This document shows positions 35,101 through 45,023 of a stretch of DNA of 64,000 nt, one piece after another. The DNA comes from Lytechinus variegatus (Eukaryota; Echinodermata; Echinoidea; Temnopleuroida; Toxopneustidae). Location of the stretch: positions 23,486,758 to 23,550,757 of the forward strand of contig NC_054754.1 of assembly GCF_018143015.1 (NCBI RefSeq). The letters are read 5' to 3'. The notes under the pieces were generated by a model. The model was not told the DNA's origin. It worked only from the letters and a program-made list of their open reading frames with translations, and did no database searches. Numbering within the stretch: position 1 is the stretch's first letter; each line of letters starts with the position of its first letter. A program made the position numbers and the translations under genes.

Positions 35101-38100
35101 AAGCTTTTAGTGTTTCATAAATTAAAATGAAAAGGAGCCGTTTCTCTTGTCTCTAGTACCTCCAATTCGGTTGACTATATTGCGATTTTGAACCTTGTTT
35201 TCAAAAGTGATTGTGAACGCACAAAAGAGGTATACAATGGAGGAAATTAAAATGATAATAACTCCGCGCGAAGAGCGGAAGCTAAAGTGTTTTATCAATT
35301 TTTCTTGCCATAAAAAGGGTCCCGAGAAAAGGGTATTCTCAAAGATATATTGAAACTTTCTTTGGAAAGTTCAGATTTGATTACAAATTTAGCATCAGTG
35401 CATATTTTTAACTCGCAAAACAGAGGAGAAGATTGGTAGAGGAAGATATTCCTCCCCGCGCAGAGCAATGAAACTCTGAAATTTCAAAGGGCGGACGTTT
35501 CATCAAATGTAGATATCTCTAATACCCAATCGTCTCTAATTCAATTGATTTTCTAAGATTATTGAACTTCATTACAAGGAAAATAGTGCGCATAAAGTTG
35601 AAACTTCTGTGATTTATTGAAATTATCTATCTATATAATAAAGGATGATTATTTTTTTTACTTATCCTGAAGCGCTTCATTTTGAATATAAAGAAACTTA
35701 AGTGTCATTCAAAATTTCAAACTGAGGGCGCAAAACATGACAGGAGATGAATGTATACAGGGAAATGACATGAAGTTTAATACAATTTGATAAAAAAATA
35801 TTGTACTTTTTTATTTAATACGACACGAATTCCATACCTTCTTCTTTTTAAATTAGGAACCTGTTTGCCCCCAAATTATGGTTATTTATAGTAATTTGGC
35901 CTGACCTTACTCAAATTCATGCCCTAATGTATACAATTTTAACTTTAACTGGCAAGAAGCACATAGCTGAGGTGGAGAAACAGGGTTAAAGAAAAGGTGG
36001 GGGAACAATGGAGAACTTCAATATTGTCCTTTAACCGCGCGCAGCGCGGAAGCAAAATTCATATATGAATTTAGAGCAAGAAGAGTGAAGGAGTTTCTCT
36101 TTTGAGAAAAAAATAAAGAATAAAAAGAAAAAATACAAAGCTACCTTTCTTCCCTTTCCTCCCTTCCATTTTCCTTTTCTCCTCTCTTTTTTCCCTTCTT
36201 TTTTTCTTTTTGGGGAAGTTTTTTTTTTTTTTGGGGGGGGGGCGACCGCCCCCACCATCCCCCCTGGCTACGCGCTTGCACTGAAGCATGAATAGTTTTC
36301 CAACTTTTTGGTGTCATTTGAAAGTTTACTTTATTGACTTTCCATATATATAAGTTTTCCCCAAAAAAGTGATACATTTTTTTTTATTTGGCAGTCATTT
36401 CAAAACTGTACAGTTTTTGAGGGACGCACTGTATTTTATCATAGAATCAGGGGGGTGTTTCACAAAGATTTTAGTATGATTTAAGTCGCACTTAAATGCC
36501 GACGCGTACAAGATATGCAACGCGCGATCTTATTGATAGATACGCATTAGTGCGCGTCCTCTTGAGACGATCTGACCAATGCGGTCAAGCCATTCATACC
36601 GTACGCAACCCGGTATTTAAGTGCGACTCTAAGTCATACTTAAATCTTTGTGAACCCCCCCCCCCCCAATGTACTAGACGAGAGGTCAAAAGATCTATAG
36701 AATATAAGAATATATTTATGCAATTATGAAAAAGAAATCACGATTGTAACTGAAACTAAAGTCAATGTTGGTCATCATGATTAGTTATCAAATAGCACAT
36801 TTAATTGCCCCAGGGTATTCACTTGTGTTTCCTATCAATTTTATTTAGACGAAAATTCAGAATGCATTCTTATCCGATGATGGTAAGATCTTGTCTGTCG
36901 ATTGGGCTGATGGTCATCGTGGCAACTTCCCAACCGGATGGCTTCGTGGTCATCGCTTTGACCAGTCTCAGTCTGACCCTATCGCGGACCTCCGTCCTCG
37001 ACTCTGGGGTCATGACGTAATGGCGACAGCGGACTTCAGCTTTTTCGATTTTGACGAGGTGATGGAGAACGACGACGCCCTCTACGAGTGGCTTAAAGGG
37101 CTCTACGGACTTGGAATTGCTCTTCTTAAGAATGCACCTGTTGAAACGGGTCAGCACTTCCGCCTCCAGAACAGACTCGGATACGAGTCTCCCTCTCCAA
37201 TATCATCGGGGTGAGCTAATGTCAATTAAGGGCGTATATCTTTAAACAAAATCCTTTATTGTATTCGTCAGTAATCGACGACAGATATTTGCTCTTTAAG
37301 TTGGAGGTCTATTTTAGATTAAATAAGGAAAAGTTTTGTCGAATAGGCCTGTTAGATGCCATGTACATAGAAGTTAAGACATATTTGTAGGAAAAATCTT
37401 TTAGAATGTTCGTTGACGGTTAATCCTATAACGTTCGACAAGCTAAGAAGCGGGATGATGTTGGGACACAGCACACTGTTAGAAAAAATAGAAGAAGTTC
37501 CTGCAGCAGAGTCTCGAGAACACCTGTAATCTTACCGAATTGCGTAATCTTACAGGAAATTGGTATTTGATGTATGGAATCTTACAAATTTCCTTGAATA
37601 AAACACCCTTTTCCCCTTTTTTAAACAGACCTGTTCTGTTAAATTGCAGAAAAATTCTTGTTTTATGAATTTACAGAATGATTATTACGCAATTCGGTAA
37701 GATTACAGGTGTTCTCGAGACTCTGCTGCAGGAACTTCTTTTATTTTTTCTAACAGTGCACTTTAACATTTGTCTTCATATCTTGAATTGAAATTTATGC
37801 AAAGATCAATCCTGATGGATTATTTGTGACCTTACCCTGTTCTTCTGCAGAATAGTTACTCAAGTAAAGCTTAACCAAAAATCTGACCACCCAGCATACT
37901 CCGAAAAATCCCTTCAGCTCCACAACGATATGACTTACTACAACCAAGCGAAAGGAGTGAGTATTTACATGATTTTGTAGACATCGTCCGATTCCATGAC
38001 TCTTTCCAAGCTTGAAGAGAAAAAGGGGTGATAATATCCCGATAATATCAATACTACTTTGGCGAGGATAATAAAATGTTGAGATAAATAAGGACTATTA

Positions 38101-41100
38101 AGGAGTCGAAAGACTATTGGCATGGACTTGACTAAAACAATGCTGTATCAACACTTCCAAATAATTTCTACGGAAACATTCGTCCAACATTTTATGTTGC
38201 GTTTTGGGGACTAATTGAATAATATCCCCGCCAAGGCCTATATTACCCTTGTTGACGGACCTCCACGTATCCATGCAATTCAATATCAAGGCTCCTTTCG
38301 AATCTCTAATCCACTGTCAGTTGATCTGTGATTGTTTTCAGTACTGGTGATGTCCATTCACTCTTAGAAATTTAGAACATTTCTTTGTCCGGTATTTAAC
38401 CTTTAAAGGTTCTTAAGAGAAGTCGAAGAGGGTTTCTAAACGGTCCTTAATTATATTTGGTTCGGCAAAGAACCCTTTAAGATTCTTTATATAAAACTTA
38501 TGGGGTTCCTGATGGTGAGAAGAACCTTACCAGGAACCTTTCATGGTTCTGTATATAACCTACGGGGTTCATAACACCATCCGTAACCACGTACTAGTTG
38601 TATATACAAATCTTAAAAGGTTTCTTGTAGCATCAAAGACTATTTAGAACCCTCTGCTTCTTTGAAGAAGCTTAAAATGTTTTAATTACTGACAAAGGTT
38701 CGTAACAAAACCCTTTTTTTCTAAGAGTGCTGTCAATCAATTGCCTTACTAGTATCAGTCGTTCCACTGCATCAAGCAAGCGAGTGGAGAAGGCGGGGAA
38801 AGTCTGCTGGTTGATGCGTTCAAGGTGGCCGAGGAACTCAGACATCAGAACCAAGAAGCCTTCGAGATGCTAACAAGGATTCCGTGGGAATTCAAGCTCT
38901 TAATGGGCACCAACTACCATAGCGCCCGTCGAGAAGCTATCAGGTAGGCCTAAACAAAGCTTTGAAGGCGACGTACGAAGGATTCGAGGACAGATAAATT
39001 GCAACGTCAAATACCCTTCTTGACAATTTATTAAAGAAGTCTTTGTCGAAAATAAGTGACTCAAAACAGCAGTGTCGTCCTTGATTCTGGAAAAACGATA
39101 TATTTGCAGTTTTTCGTCAGCTCCGAAACTTAGGACGAAACTGCTGTTCAGGTTGCAAAATATTCGACAAAGACATCCCAGCTGTTATTTCTCATGTGAC
39201 GAGCATTTTCGATATAATATGCACTGCTCTGTTCTTGAATACTTCGTACGTCGCTGATAGAACAATCACAGGGGACTTTGTCAAGGGAACCACTGTCAGC
39301 TATGACAAGTTGTCATCGCCGGACATTTGGCTTGGTGACAGCGGTGCTCCTGTACTCCTAAGCCAATCATAACCTAGTACAGATACTGGTCGTATTGTTT
39401 CTCCCACACATTACGCCAGCACTGATTCACATAGTACAACTCCACTGTCGAATCTGTACTCTCAAAAAAAAAAGTTTTTTTATATAGGTGTGACGCGCCA
39501 TCAACGTAAGTTGTCGGCGGGTTGTTAAATCCAGTCCCGATGGACTAATCATAACCAAAGAAAACTGTTAGATTCGACAAGTACAAAATGTTCATGAGAC
39601 TCTTCCCGGGATTCAACATGATCATCATTGTAAACTTTTGAAGTCAAATAAGACATATCTGAGCTTTAAAAGACTAAGAGGTCGATCATAAGCAGGGGCG
39701 TAGATAGCAGGGGGGATGGGGGGATGCATCCCCCCCCCAGAATTTTAGGTGGGGGGATGGTGTGTACAATCATCCCCCCAGGTTTCTGTGGGGGAAGAAG
39801 CAAAACTATACAGTAATAAAGCAATGAATGCTAGTTAAAATCAATCAATAATAATAGCAGTAATAATCATAACGTACAGCAATGACAAACATGATCAAAA
39901 TTGGACTTTTATTCAGAGTCAATCATCTTATATGCATTTACAACTTGCAAGTTTTAAGTAATAACAACTGTCTTGCATCGTCATATACATTTAAGGATCG
40001 TTATTCAGAGTTTCACCAACTACATTTCCTTATATAATAATTATGTATTTGCAAAGGAGATAAGTTCAAAATATTTCATTACAGATTTAAGAAAGTGTCG
40101 CTTAATCACTCCCTTTCAGAGCAATTGCTTTCATAACACATTAACACTGTTCAAACGAATTAATAAGAAATTACCTATACACATACACTGACCCTTTTCC
40201 CTGCTGGCCATGTCCTCAACCCCTAATTTGCAAAGGAAAGGTGAAAATTTTCAGTCTCTAAGGAGCGAATTAGTAAATGAATGATTTTGGAATGAAAGTG
40301 CAAATTTTGGATGGCCTCAGTGATATCCGAGGTTTTTTTCACTCAATATTCACTCTTTCATATATTCACTCCTTAAAGAGTGAACTATTTCACTAATTTT
40401 TTCAGAGTACTTTGCGCTTTTCAAAGAAGGTAGAATCATCCAATATATAGACATGCCTTAATTCACGAAGGCAGATTGAATCAATCCATGGATAAGATTA
40501 ATTTATGGTCTAAGATCACAGAACAAGCCTAACTCGACCCTCAGCGTGTTCATTGTCGGACCTTTGACAAAAAACATAATCATCTCGCGCATTTACGCGA
40601 TAAAAATCTATACAGTTTACTTCCGACAATCCGGTGAGGTTTATTTCATTTCCATACTTAATTCAATCAAGCCTTTGTAATCATGGTAATTTTAAACAGA
40701 GTGTGCTTATTTTAGTGTCCGCATATCTGCACGTGGATAAGAAATATAATGTTGAGCTTTTTTTTATTTTACCCCTATTACTATAATTGTAATTGATATT
40801 TTTTTAGTTATTTGGCTGTTTATTTGTTTATTCCTTTAGTTGTTGATTCATTCGTTTGATCATTAACGATATCGCTACTTTTAAAAGAGTATACTACTAT
40901 ACTAGTAAAATAAGGAATACTAGTTATTCTAGATCATGTTTAGCAGGACTGTCATGACCAAGATGATAACTAGACATCCGACAAATGACATTTCTCTTAT
41001 GATCATCTTTACTCATTGTCATTAATCAAACAAAAGATTACTGCCATGAAAAATGTGCAAGGAAGTTTGTTTATTACTGGATGCCCTGTTTATTGCTGAA

Positions 41101-44010
41101 AGCAAAGTGATTAAAAGACACACGAGATAATCCATGAGGCAGATCGTGTTATTTTGTTATCTTTAACTCGTCTGCTTTGGCCCATGATATTTTGTTTTTA
41201 TCGAGTACATTATCTCCTTCATTCTTTATATTTCTATATTAATTATATATCTATATATATATATATATATATATACATATATATACATATATATATATAC
41301 ATATATATATACATATATATATATATATACATACACACATATATATATAAAGTATGACCCAGCTAGGGATCATCCACCCAGGTCTAAGGACCTGTCTACG
41401 CCACTGATCATAAGTATCACCATACCACCAACGATGCTGACGGTAAGCATTAAACTCTAAAAATTCGAATGTTAAATCAACATTTGAAAGGTTAGAGGAG
41501 TTCAAATGTTCATTTAACATTTCTTTTTTAGAGTGTAGAGTCTCCGTGACTCTACATCGTCTCGCATCTTCATACAATGTTTTCTAAAACAATCCAAGAC
41601 GTCCTTGGCTGTGTTTTCGAACATAGCTATATAGGGTGAAGATATTTTAACACCATGCTTTATCTTTATGTATCATGATCGGACACACGTGCTTAATGTA
41701 AGAGAAGCCATCGCTTGTTTTTTTTTACATCCAATGCAGACTTAACAATAAGGGTGAGGTGTGTCAAGTCACTATTAACGATATATGTAGAGCAGCCATG
41801 CTACGGATACCGCCAAAGGACGTCCACGACGCCTATGTGGCCCTGCAGGAATTCACCCGAATGCTTTATCATCCAGATTTCGTGGCTAAATACATGCTAG
41901 CACCAGGTGAAACCTTTACAGAAACTTTTTTAGTCTCATAATCATAATTTTAAGACATCGGATCGCCTCATTTTCAAAGTTCTTGTCTTCCGCGTGAATC
42001 ATTGTTCTGCTTCACAATACAAATGTTGATCAAGTTAAAAAATACACCGCTGTCACATGATCTCATACGTCCAATTCTGGTCCCCATATTACAAAGAGTT
42101 ACGAGTGATCCATTCAATCGTAATTCTATGGAAATCCAACAGTGTCATTTTTATACAGGAAATTTGTAAAATGCCCTTTGTATACAAAGGAGAAGACACA
42201 AAATTATCAAGGAATCAATTAATTTATGGATATACATTCATATCTAGAACTTTGTTTGAACAAACATGCATTTTATATGTTGACTTTGCTGGCTTTCCAT
42301 AGTTGCGATTGATCAGATCAATCGCAACTCTTTGTAAGACGGGCCATGGTCTTATATTGAAACCCAAATCTACAAAGACATCAGCTCTGTAGTCAGTGTT
42401 GTCAATTAGGGGGTTCGATCCCTTCTCTTCTTTTTCCTCCCCAATCTCCTCTTGCGGCTGTCAATTTTAGGGGGCCCGATCGAACCCCAAACCCTCCCAC
42501 CCCTGGCTACGGGCTTCGACATAACATGCATAAGGGGTTCGGGATTTTGCACATGTTAGTCCGGCCAGGTCTCTGTAATCATGGCAATGATCTCCCTCTC
42601 CGGTTCTTTGCGGTACTTATGTTGTCACAAGCAAACAATACAGAGTTCTCGCATTTACAACGGGGCTCTCTGTACAACCCACCAATTCCTTTGAAAATGC
42701 AAGTCAAATCGCAATGGAGAGCTGAGAGTTCCGTCGAAAGTTCGAGGACCGGGACAGCAACGTGGTCTCGTGACTCTGGACAACGACATTATTTGCAATT
42801 GTTCGTCCGGTCCACATCCTTGGTCGATCTGCTGTCCCGGTCCATAAATAAGCCCTTACATGCCTAATATGGATCTAGGTTTTCTATCAAGGTGGGGGGG
42901 GGGGGGGGTTAAAACGAGCATTTTTTGACTAGCAAAAAAGGGGGTTGACTCCCGAAAATGTAGGTAATTATTATTTTTTACTTGGCAGCCCCAGGGGAAG
43001 GAAGAATTAACCCCCCGTTTATCTGCCACTGCAATGCCACTGGTATGAAGTTTTTTTTTGTTGGGTGATGTACGGATTATTCAAGAAAAGAGGAAATTTG
43101 TTGTCAATTTGCCCTTCATGACAAAGAACCATAGAAACAAAATTCTTGTCGAAATGTAGTTAATCTAAACTAGCAGTTTAATCCTTGGTTCTGAACAGAT
43201 ATTTGCGTTATTGTCATCTGCTCTGAAACTTCTGTTCCGGTCAAAGAATTTTGGACAAAGACATCCCACATGTTCTTTGTCATTTGACGGGTATTTTCAG
43301 TACATTCCGTTCTTGAGTCATCCATACTTCGTTGAGCAAGAACCTCCGACTTTCTGAGTGAGAGCCTGGTTTACTTAATTGTGTAATGCCAATTCGTCCA
43401 TTTACCAACTCGTCTAATATCTTTTGGTCTACCATGAGTTCGTCCATCATCCACAGGGTCTAATTTGCATTTCGTCCACCCACCATTTCGTCTAATAACC
43501 AACTGGTCGAATAGCCATTTGTCCTATGTATATACACCGTTTGATCTAACTGTATTAAGTTAATTTAAGTTAAATGAATGAAAATGAAATGGATAGTAGA
43601 CCAAATGGTTAGACGAAATGGTCATAGACGAACTGGTGATTAGACGAAGTGATGATTGGATCAAATGGCTACTGGACCAAATGGTTGTTAGACGAAGTGT
43701 TGAAGGACGGAATGGTATTAGACTTAATGAAATGATGGGAGACCATGTGGTGAGTGGACGAGTTTGGCGGACGAAACGAAGTGGAAATTTACCGAAATCC
43801 TTCACCTCCCGTCCTTTTTGTCTTGATTTATTCTCAGGCGATATTCTAGTTTTCAACAATCTTCGTGTGTTACACGGCCGTCTCGGTTTCAGCGTCACAG
43901 CAGAGACACAAAGACACCTTGAGTCATGTTACTCTGACTGGGATATCATTCCTGCAACCCTACGTAATCTCAGAAAGCAGCGAATCCTGGCGAAATGCAA
44001 GTCAGATTAA
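28650..44010 (+). CDS. Gamma-butyrobetaine dioxygenase-like protein (BBOX1/TMLH family), six exons
   Basis: Join of exons 28650-29114, 36849-37210, 37851-37956, 38753-38943, 41740-41906 and 43838-44010. It totals 1464 bases, 487 residues plus TAA. All introns are GT-AG with compatible phases. The family uses Fe(II), 2-oxoglutarate and O2 to hydroxylate trimethylammonium substrates in carnitine biosynthesis. The N-terminal beta domain has the zinc ligands C132, C134, C137 and H178. The TauD-like barrel has iron ligands H300, D302 and H443, and 2-oxoglutarate-binding R456. The ending RHLESCYSDWD is BBOX-like rather than TMLH-like. Human BBOX1 is about 387 residues; here about 100 residues precede the zinc domain, starting with a basic amphipathic stretch (MLSKIFRVSLPRMARPPS) that could target mitochondria. 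By position, two substrate-cage aromatics (human Y177, W181) are S275 and T279, whereas Y292 and Y462 are kept, so the exact substrate is uncertain. No gene symbol is given for that reason. Confidence 0.9.
29395..29850. mobile_element. 'gagtggataccatgcgcgac' element, copy A
   Basis: Starts after a G run with cttccattgagtggatacca and proceeds through 'accccttaacaagtattgg', 'acgatacccttggcaagtat', 'cctcgcgcaaatcgga', 'gcaaaaaggacatccctta'. The distal end is replaced by copy B beginning at the G run near 29846. The sequence is clearly homologous to 52561-53111. Confidence 0.65.
29846..30505. mobile_element. 'gagtggataccatgcgcgac' element, copy B
   Basis: The left end is ccacttccattcacgagtgg, with inverted ends tggtcgcgcatggtatccac (near 30349 and again near 30468). 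The right 130 bp is duplicated: the perfect 20-base palindrome CACGTTACGTACGTAACGTG is at 30293-30312, and a one-mismatch repeat lies near 30410. Confidence 0.7.
31945..32830. mobile_element. 'gagtggataccatgcgcgac' element, copy C, interrupted
   Basis: The left end cacttccattgacgagtgga follows a G run. The body is broken at 'aggtatt' (about 32062) and resumes at 'gtgtgaaaccctatccttaa' (about 32398), continuing to gtatccacttgtcaatgtaa and a C run at 32818. The 335-bp interruption is the next feature. Confidence 0.7.
32062..32397 (-). mobile_element. LINE 3'-end insertion into copy C
   Basis: On the minus strand it ends gaacacaataaatcaaatca with a short CAAAT repeat, a typical LINE tail. The opposite end joins gaagatgaagatgatg to the resumed element. 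Related sequence is at 12735-12825. It is 5'-truncated and non-coding. Confidence 0.5.
33075..33355. mobile_element. Intact MITE, 'cttacaaagagttgcgattg' family
   Basis: The left end is gggccccgtcttacaaagag and the right end is ctttgtaagacggggaccag. The interior has attgatccaat / attgatcggatcaatcg arms. This is the best-preserved copy in the window for defining the family. Confidence 0.75.
33510..36432. mobile_element. Composite foldback element in intron 1
   Basis: The left arm (33510-33620: tccccaaaaaagctatacac, ttttgaaatggctgccaaat, aaatgacaccaaaaattgg, aaactattcatgctt) is the inverted copy of the right arm (36287-36432). A second inverted pair lies inside (33835-34030 and 34690-34830, each with the 'ctatcttatcccctattctc' type block). 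Direct repeats link 34420-34560 to 34770-34910. A hAT element interrupts the right arm. Confidence 0.6.
34951..36278. mobile_element. Non-autonomous hAT element with 8-bp TSD
   Basis: The termini are CAACCGCGTAGCCAGG and CCTGGCTACGCGCTTG (complement CAAGCGCGTAGCCAGG). The perfect 8-bp duplication CACTGAAG flanks it at 34943-34950 and 36279-36286. The left end has a gcgaagcgtgccaac-type GC-rich block. A G run lies near the right end (36231-36242). No transposase frame remains. Confidence 0.85.
36449..36667. mobile_element. Palindromic MITE ('gtgtttcacaaagattt')
   Basis: The left end is gggggtgtttcacaaagatt and the right end is aatctttgtgaacccccccc. The inner arms are taagtcgcacttaaat and atttaagtgcgactct. 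It ends 182 bp before exon 2. Confidence 0.75.
36849..37210 (+). CDS. BBOX-like exon 2 (residues 156-275 and part of 276)
   Basis: The acceptor is ttttatttag|ACG and the donor is GG|gtgagc. It encodes the end of the beta domain (FLSDDGKILSVDWADGHRGN, with zinc ligand H178) and the entry to the catalytic domain (DDALYEWLKGLYGLGIALLK). The exon is GC-rich and conserved in order with human BBOX1. It ends in phase 2 (GG + A of exon 3 gives Gly276). Confidence 0.9.
37474..37758. mobile_element. MITE in BBOX intron 2
   Basis: Near-perfect inverted ends of about 75 bp: CACTGTTAGAAAAAATAGAA, then gaagttcctgcagcagagtc and tctcgagaacacctgtaatc; the right end mirrors these and closes with CTAACAGTG. 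Confidence 0.85.
37851..37956 (+). CDS. BBOX-like exon 3 (residues 276-311)
   Basis: The acceptor is tgttcttctgcag and the donor is AAAGGA|gtgagt. It encodes IVTQVKLNQKSDHPAYSEKS and LQLHNDMTYYNQAKG. H300 and D302 form the HxD iron-binding motif. Y292 aligns with a substrate-cage tyrosine of human BBOX1, but S275/T279 replace two other cage residues. Confidence 0.9.
38359..38729. mobile_element. MITE in BBOX intron 3
   Basis: Inverted ends CACTCTTAGAAA and TTTCTAAGAGTG. The inside carries repeated 'ggttcttta/tataaa' words and aggaacctttcatggttct. It ends only 23 bp before exon 4. Confidence 0.75.
38753..38943 (+). CDS. BBOX-like exon 4 (residues 312-374 and part of 375)
   Basis: The acceptor is gccttactag|TAT and the donor is ATCAG|gtaggc. 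It encodes YQSFHCIKQASGEGGESLLV and the following DAFKVAEELRHQNQEAFEML, a well-conserved part of the barrel (HCIKQ and VD-F are family hallmarks). It ends in phase 2. Confidence 0.9.
39693..41406. mobile_element. hAT element in BBOX intron 4 with 8-bp TSD
   Basis: The termini are CAGGGGCGTAGATAG and CTGTCTACGCCACTG (complement CAGTGGCGTAGACAG). The perfect duplication ATCATAAG lies at 39685-39692 and 41407-41414. G/C runs lie just inside the left end. The 1.7-kb interior is AT-rich with no transposase frame and contains a TA microsatellite. Confidence 0.85.
41245..41352. repeat. (TA)n/(TACATA)n microsatellite
   Basis: A run of tatata interspersed with catatata, inside the hAT element in intron 4. 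Open frames across it are artefacts. Confidence 0.95.
41450..41540. mobile_element. Small MITE in BBOX intron 4
   Basis: Inverted ends actctaaaaattcgaatgtt and tttaacatttcttttttaga, with nested gttaaatcaacatttga / tcaaatgttcatttaac arms. About 90 bp. Confidence 0.5.
41740..41906 (+). CDS. BBOX-like exon 5 (residues 375-430 and part of 431)
   Basis: The acceptor is tacatccaatgcag and the donor is CCAG|gtgaaa. It encodes LNNKGEVCQVTINDICRAAM, then IPPKDVHDAYVALQEFTRML and YMLAPG, matching the family's substrate-lid and helix region. It ends in phase 1. Confidence 0.9.
42085..42345. mobile_element. MITE, 'cttacaaagagttgcgattg' family, in BBOX intron 5
   Basis: The left end is ggtccccatattacaaagag and the right end is ctctttgtaagacgggcc; the inner arms are gatccattcaatcg and cgattgatcagatcaatcgc. 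Confidence 0.7.
43387..43782. repeat. Foldback element built of ~22-bp sub-repeats, copy 2
   Basis: The left half repeats 'cgtcyaatwaccaactcgt' type words and the right half their complements (ttagacgaagtg, ctggaccaaatgg). The AT-rich axis is near 43570. It ends about 55 bp before exon 6. It is homologous to 10344-10765. Confidence 0.65.
43838..44010 (+). CDS. BBOX-like exon 6 (residues 431-487, stop)
   Basis: The acceptor is gtcttgatttattctcag. It encodes GDILVFNNLRVLHGRLGFSV, then ETQRHLESCYSDWDIIPATL and RNLRKQRILAKCKSD, TAA at 44008-44010. It contains the distal iron ligand H443, 2-oxoglutarate arginine R456 and cage tyrosine Y462. The H443-R456 spacing of 13 equals that in human BBOX1. 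Confidence 0.9.
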
Positions 44011-44019
44011 TTGAATTGT

Positions 44020-44296
44020 GGGTGCGTCGTGGGCTAGTGATTCCGATTCTTGCCTTTGAAACAGAGGGTCGTGGGTTCGAATCGTAGCCATGGCGTGTTT
44101 TCCTTCAGCAAGAAATTTATCCACACTGTGCAGCACTCGACCCCGGTGAGGTGAATGGGTACAGGGCAGGAGTAATTCCTTGCATGCACTGAGCGCCGGT
44201 GATGGTAGCTCGAGCTAAATCCAGGGTAATAATAGCAGCGCTTTGTATCCTCTGGCAAAAAGCGCTTTATAAATCCAGCTATTATTATTATTATTG
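44020..44296 (+). mobile_element. tRNA-derived SINE in the BBOX-like 3' UTR
   Basis: A-box-like gtgggctagtga and B-box GGTTCGAATCG near 44075. The body has atccacactgtgcagcactc and ggtgaggtgaatgggtac, and the end is gcgctttataaatccagcta followed by ATT repeats (44278-44296). It starts about 10 bp after the stop codon, in the sense orientation. Confidence 0.75.
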
Positions 44297-44322
44297 TTCA
44301 AAAACACTTTTTAAATGAAAGT

Positions 44323-44600
44323 ACCCTCTAAATGCAAAAGAGCCAATCTAGTCCCTAATCACTCTCCTCTTGTAGTGATTCTAGGGACCAATCCATTTGG
44401 AGTGAACCGTACATCCTTTTAGAGTGCATTATGACTCTTTCGGAGTGAACTGCAAAAAGAGGCACATGCAGTTCACTCCAAAAGGAGTCATAATGCACTC
44501 TAAAGGATGTATAATTCACTCCAAAGGGATTGGTTCCTTGTATCATTCCAAGACGAGTGTGGTTAGGGACTAGATTAGCTCTTTTGCATTTAGAGAATAT
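44323..44600. repeat. Long inverted repeat (arms about 130 bp)
   Basis: The left arm ctctaaatgcaaaagagcca...ggagtgaactg and right arm cagttcactccaaaaggagt...ctcttttgcatttagag are inverted copies with a 16-base loop near 44460. It is probably a MITE, directly behind the SINE and possibly still in the BBOX 3' UTR. Confidence 0.75.
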
Positions 44601-45023
44601 GCACATTTTTATTAATTCATACATAAGGATACTTGGGAAGTCCTGTTTATTGTTTTGTACAACTAATTTTAGAATAAGCCAGTTCGTAGTTCCTTTCTGC
44701 GCATGATCAAAAGATTCTACGCATGAGCAGAAGAAGGTCATTTGTACTAAAGTGACATGGCGTTTTAAAATCTAATGAGATAAGCACCAACTTTGATGTC
44801 CTGATTATTCATATATTCTCCTATATTCTTTTGAATTGTCGTTTTCATTTACATCCACAAAAAACGACAATACTTCCACGAACGACTGGTATTTCACAGT
44901 TTGCAAAGTACATTGTGCAACATGCTAAGATATGTATTCAAAGAAGTTATGCAACAAATGCATTCATTAAGTGTTTATTTGTGTGCTATTCTAGTCGCCT
45001 GGTCTATTCAATTTCTTCATCCT

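Larger units (their letters stand above)
29115..36848 (+). other. BBOX-like intron 1 (7.7 kb), repeat-filled
   Basis: Bounded by gtaaga and ttttatttag. It holds copies A-C of the 'gagtggataccatgcgcgac' element, a LINE tail, a 'cttacaaagagttgcgattg' MITE, a composite foldback element with a nested hAT, and a palindromic MITE. 30510-31940 shows no clear element apart from a weak LINE-like T-rich tail near 31030-31100 and a weakly palindromic 'caccctaaaaattcac' stretch near 31560-31830. Confidence 0.8.

Noticed and set aside
41154..41577. Frames rich in Tyr-Ile on both strands
   Set aside because: They are translations of the TA/TACATA microsatellite.
42526..42867. 113-residue frame in BBOX intron 5 as an extra exon
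   Set aside because: The exon 5 to exon 6 junction is already phase-compatible and matches the family with no missing residues.
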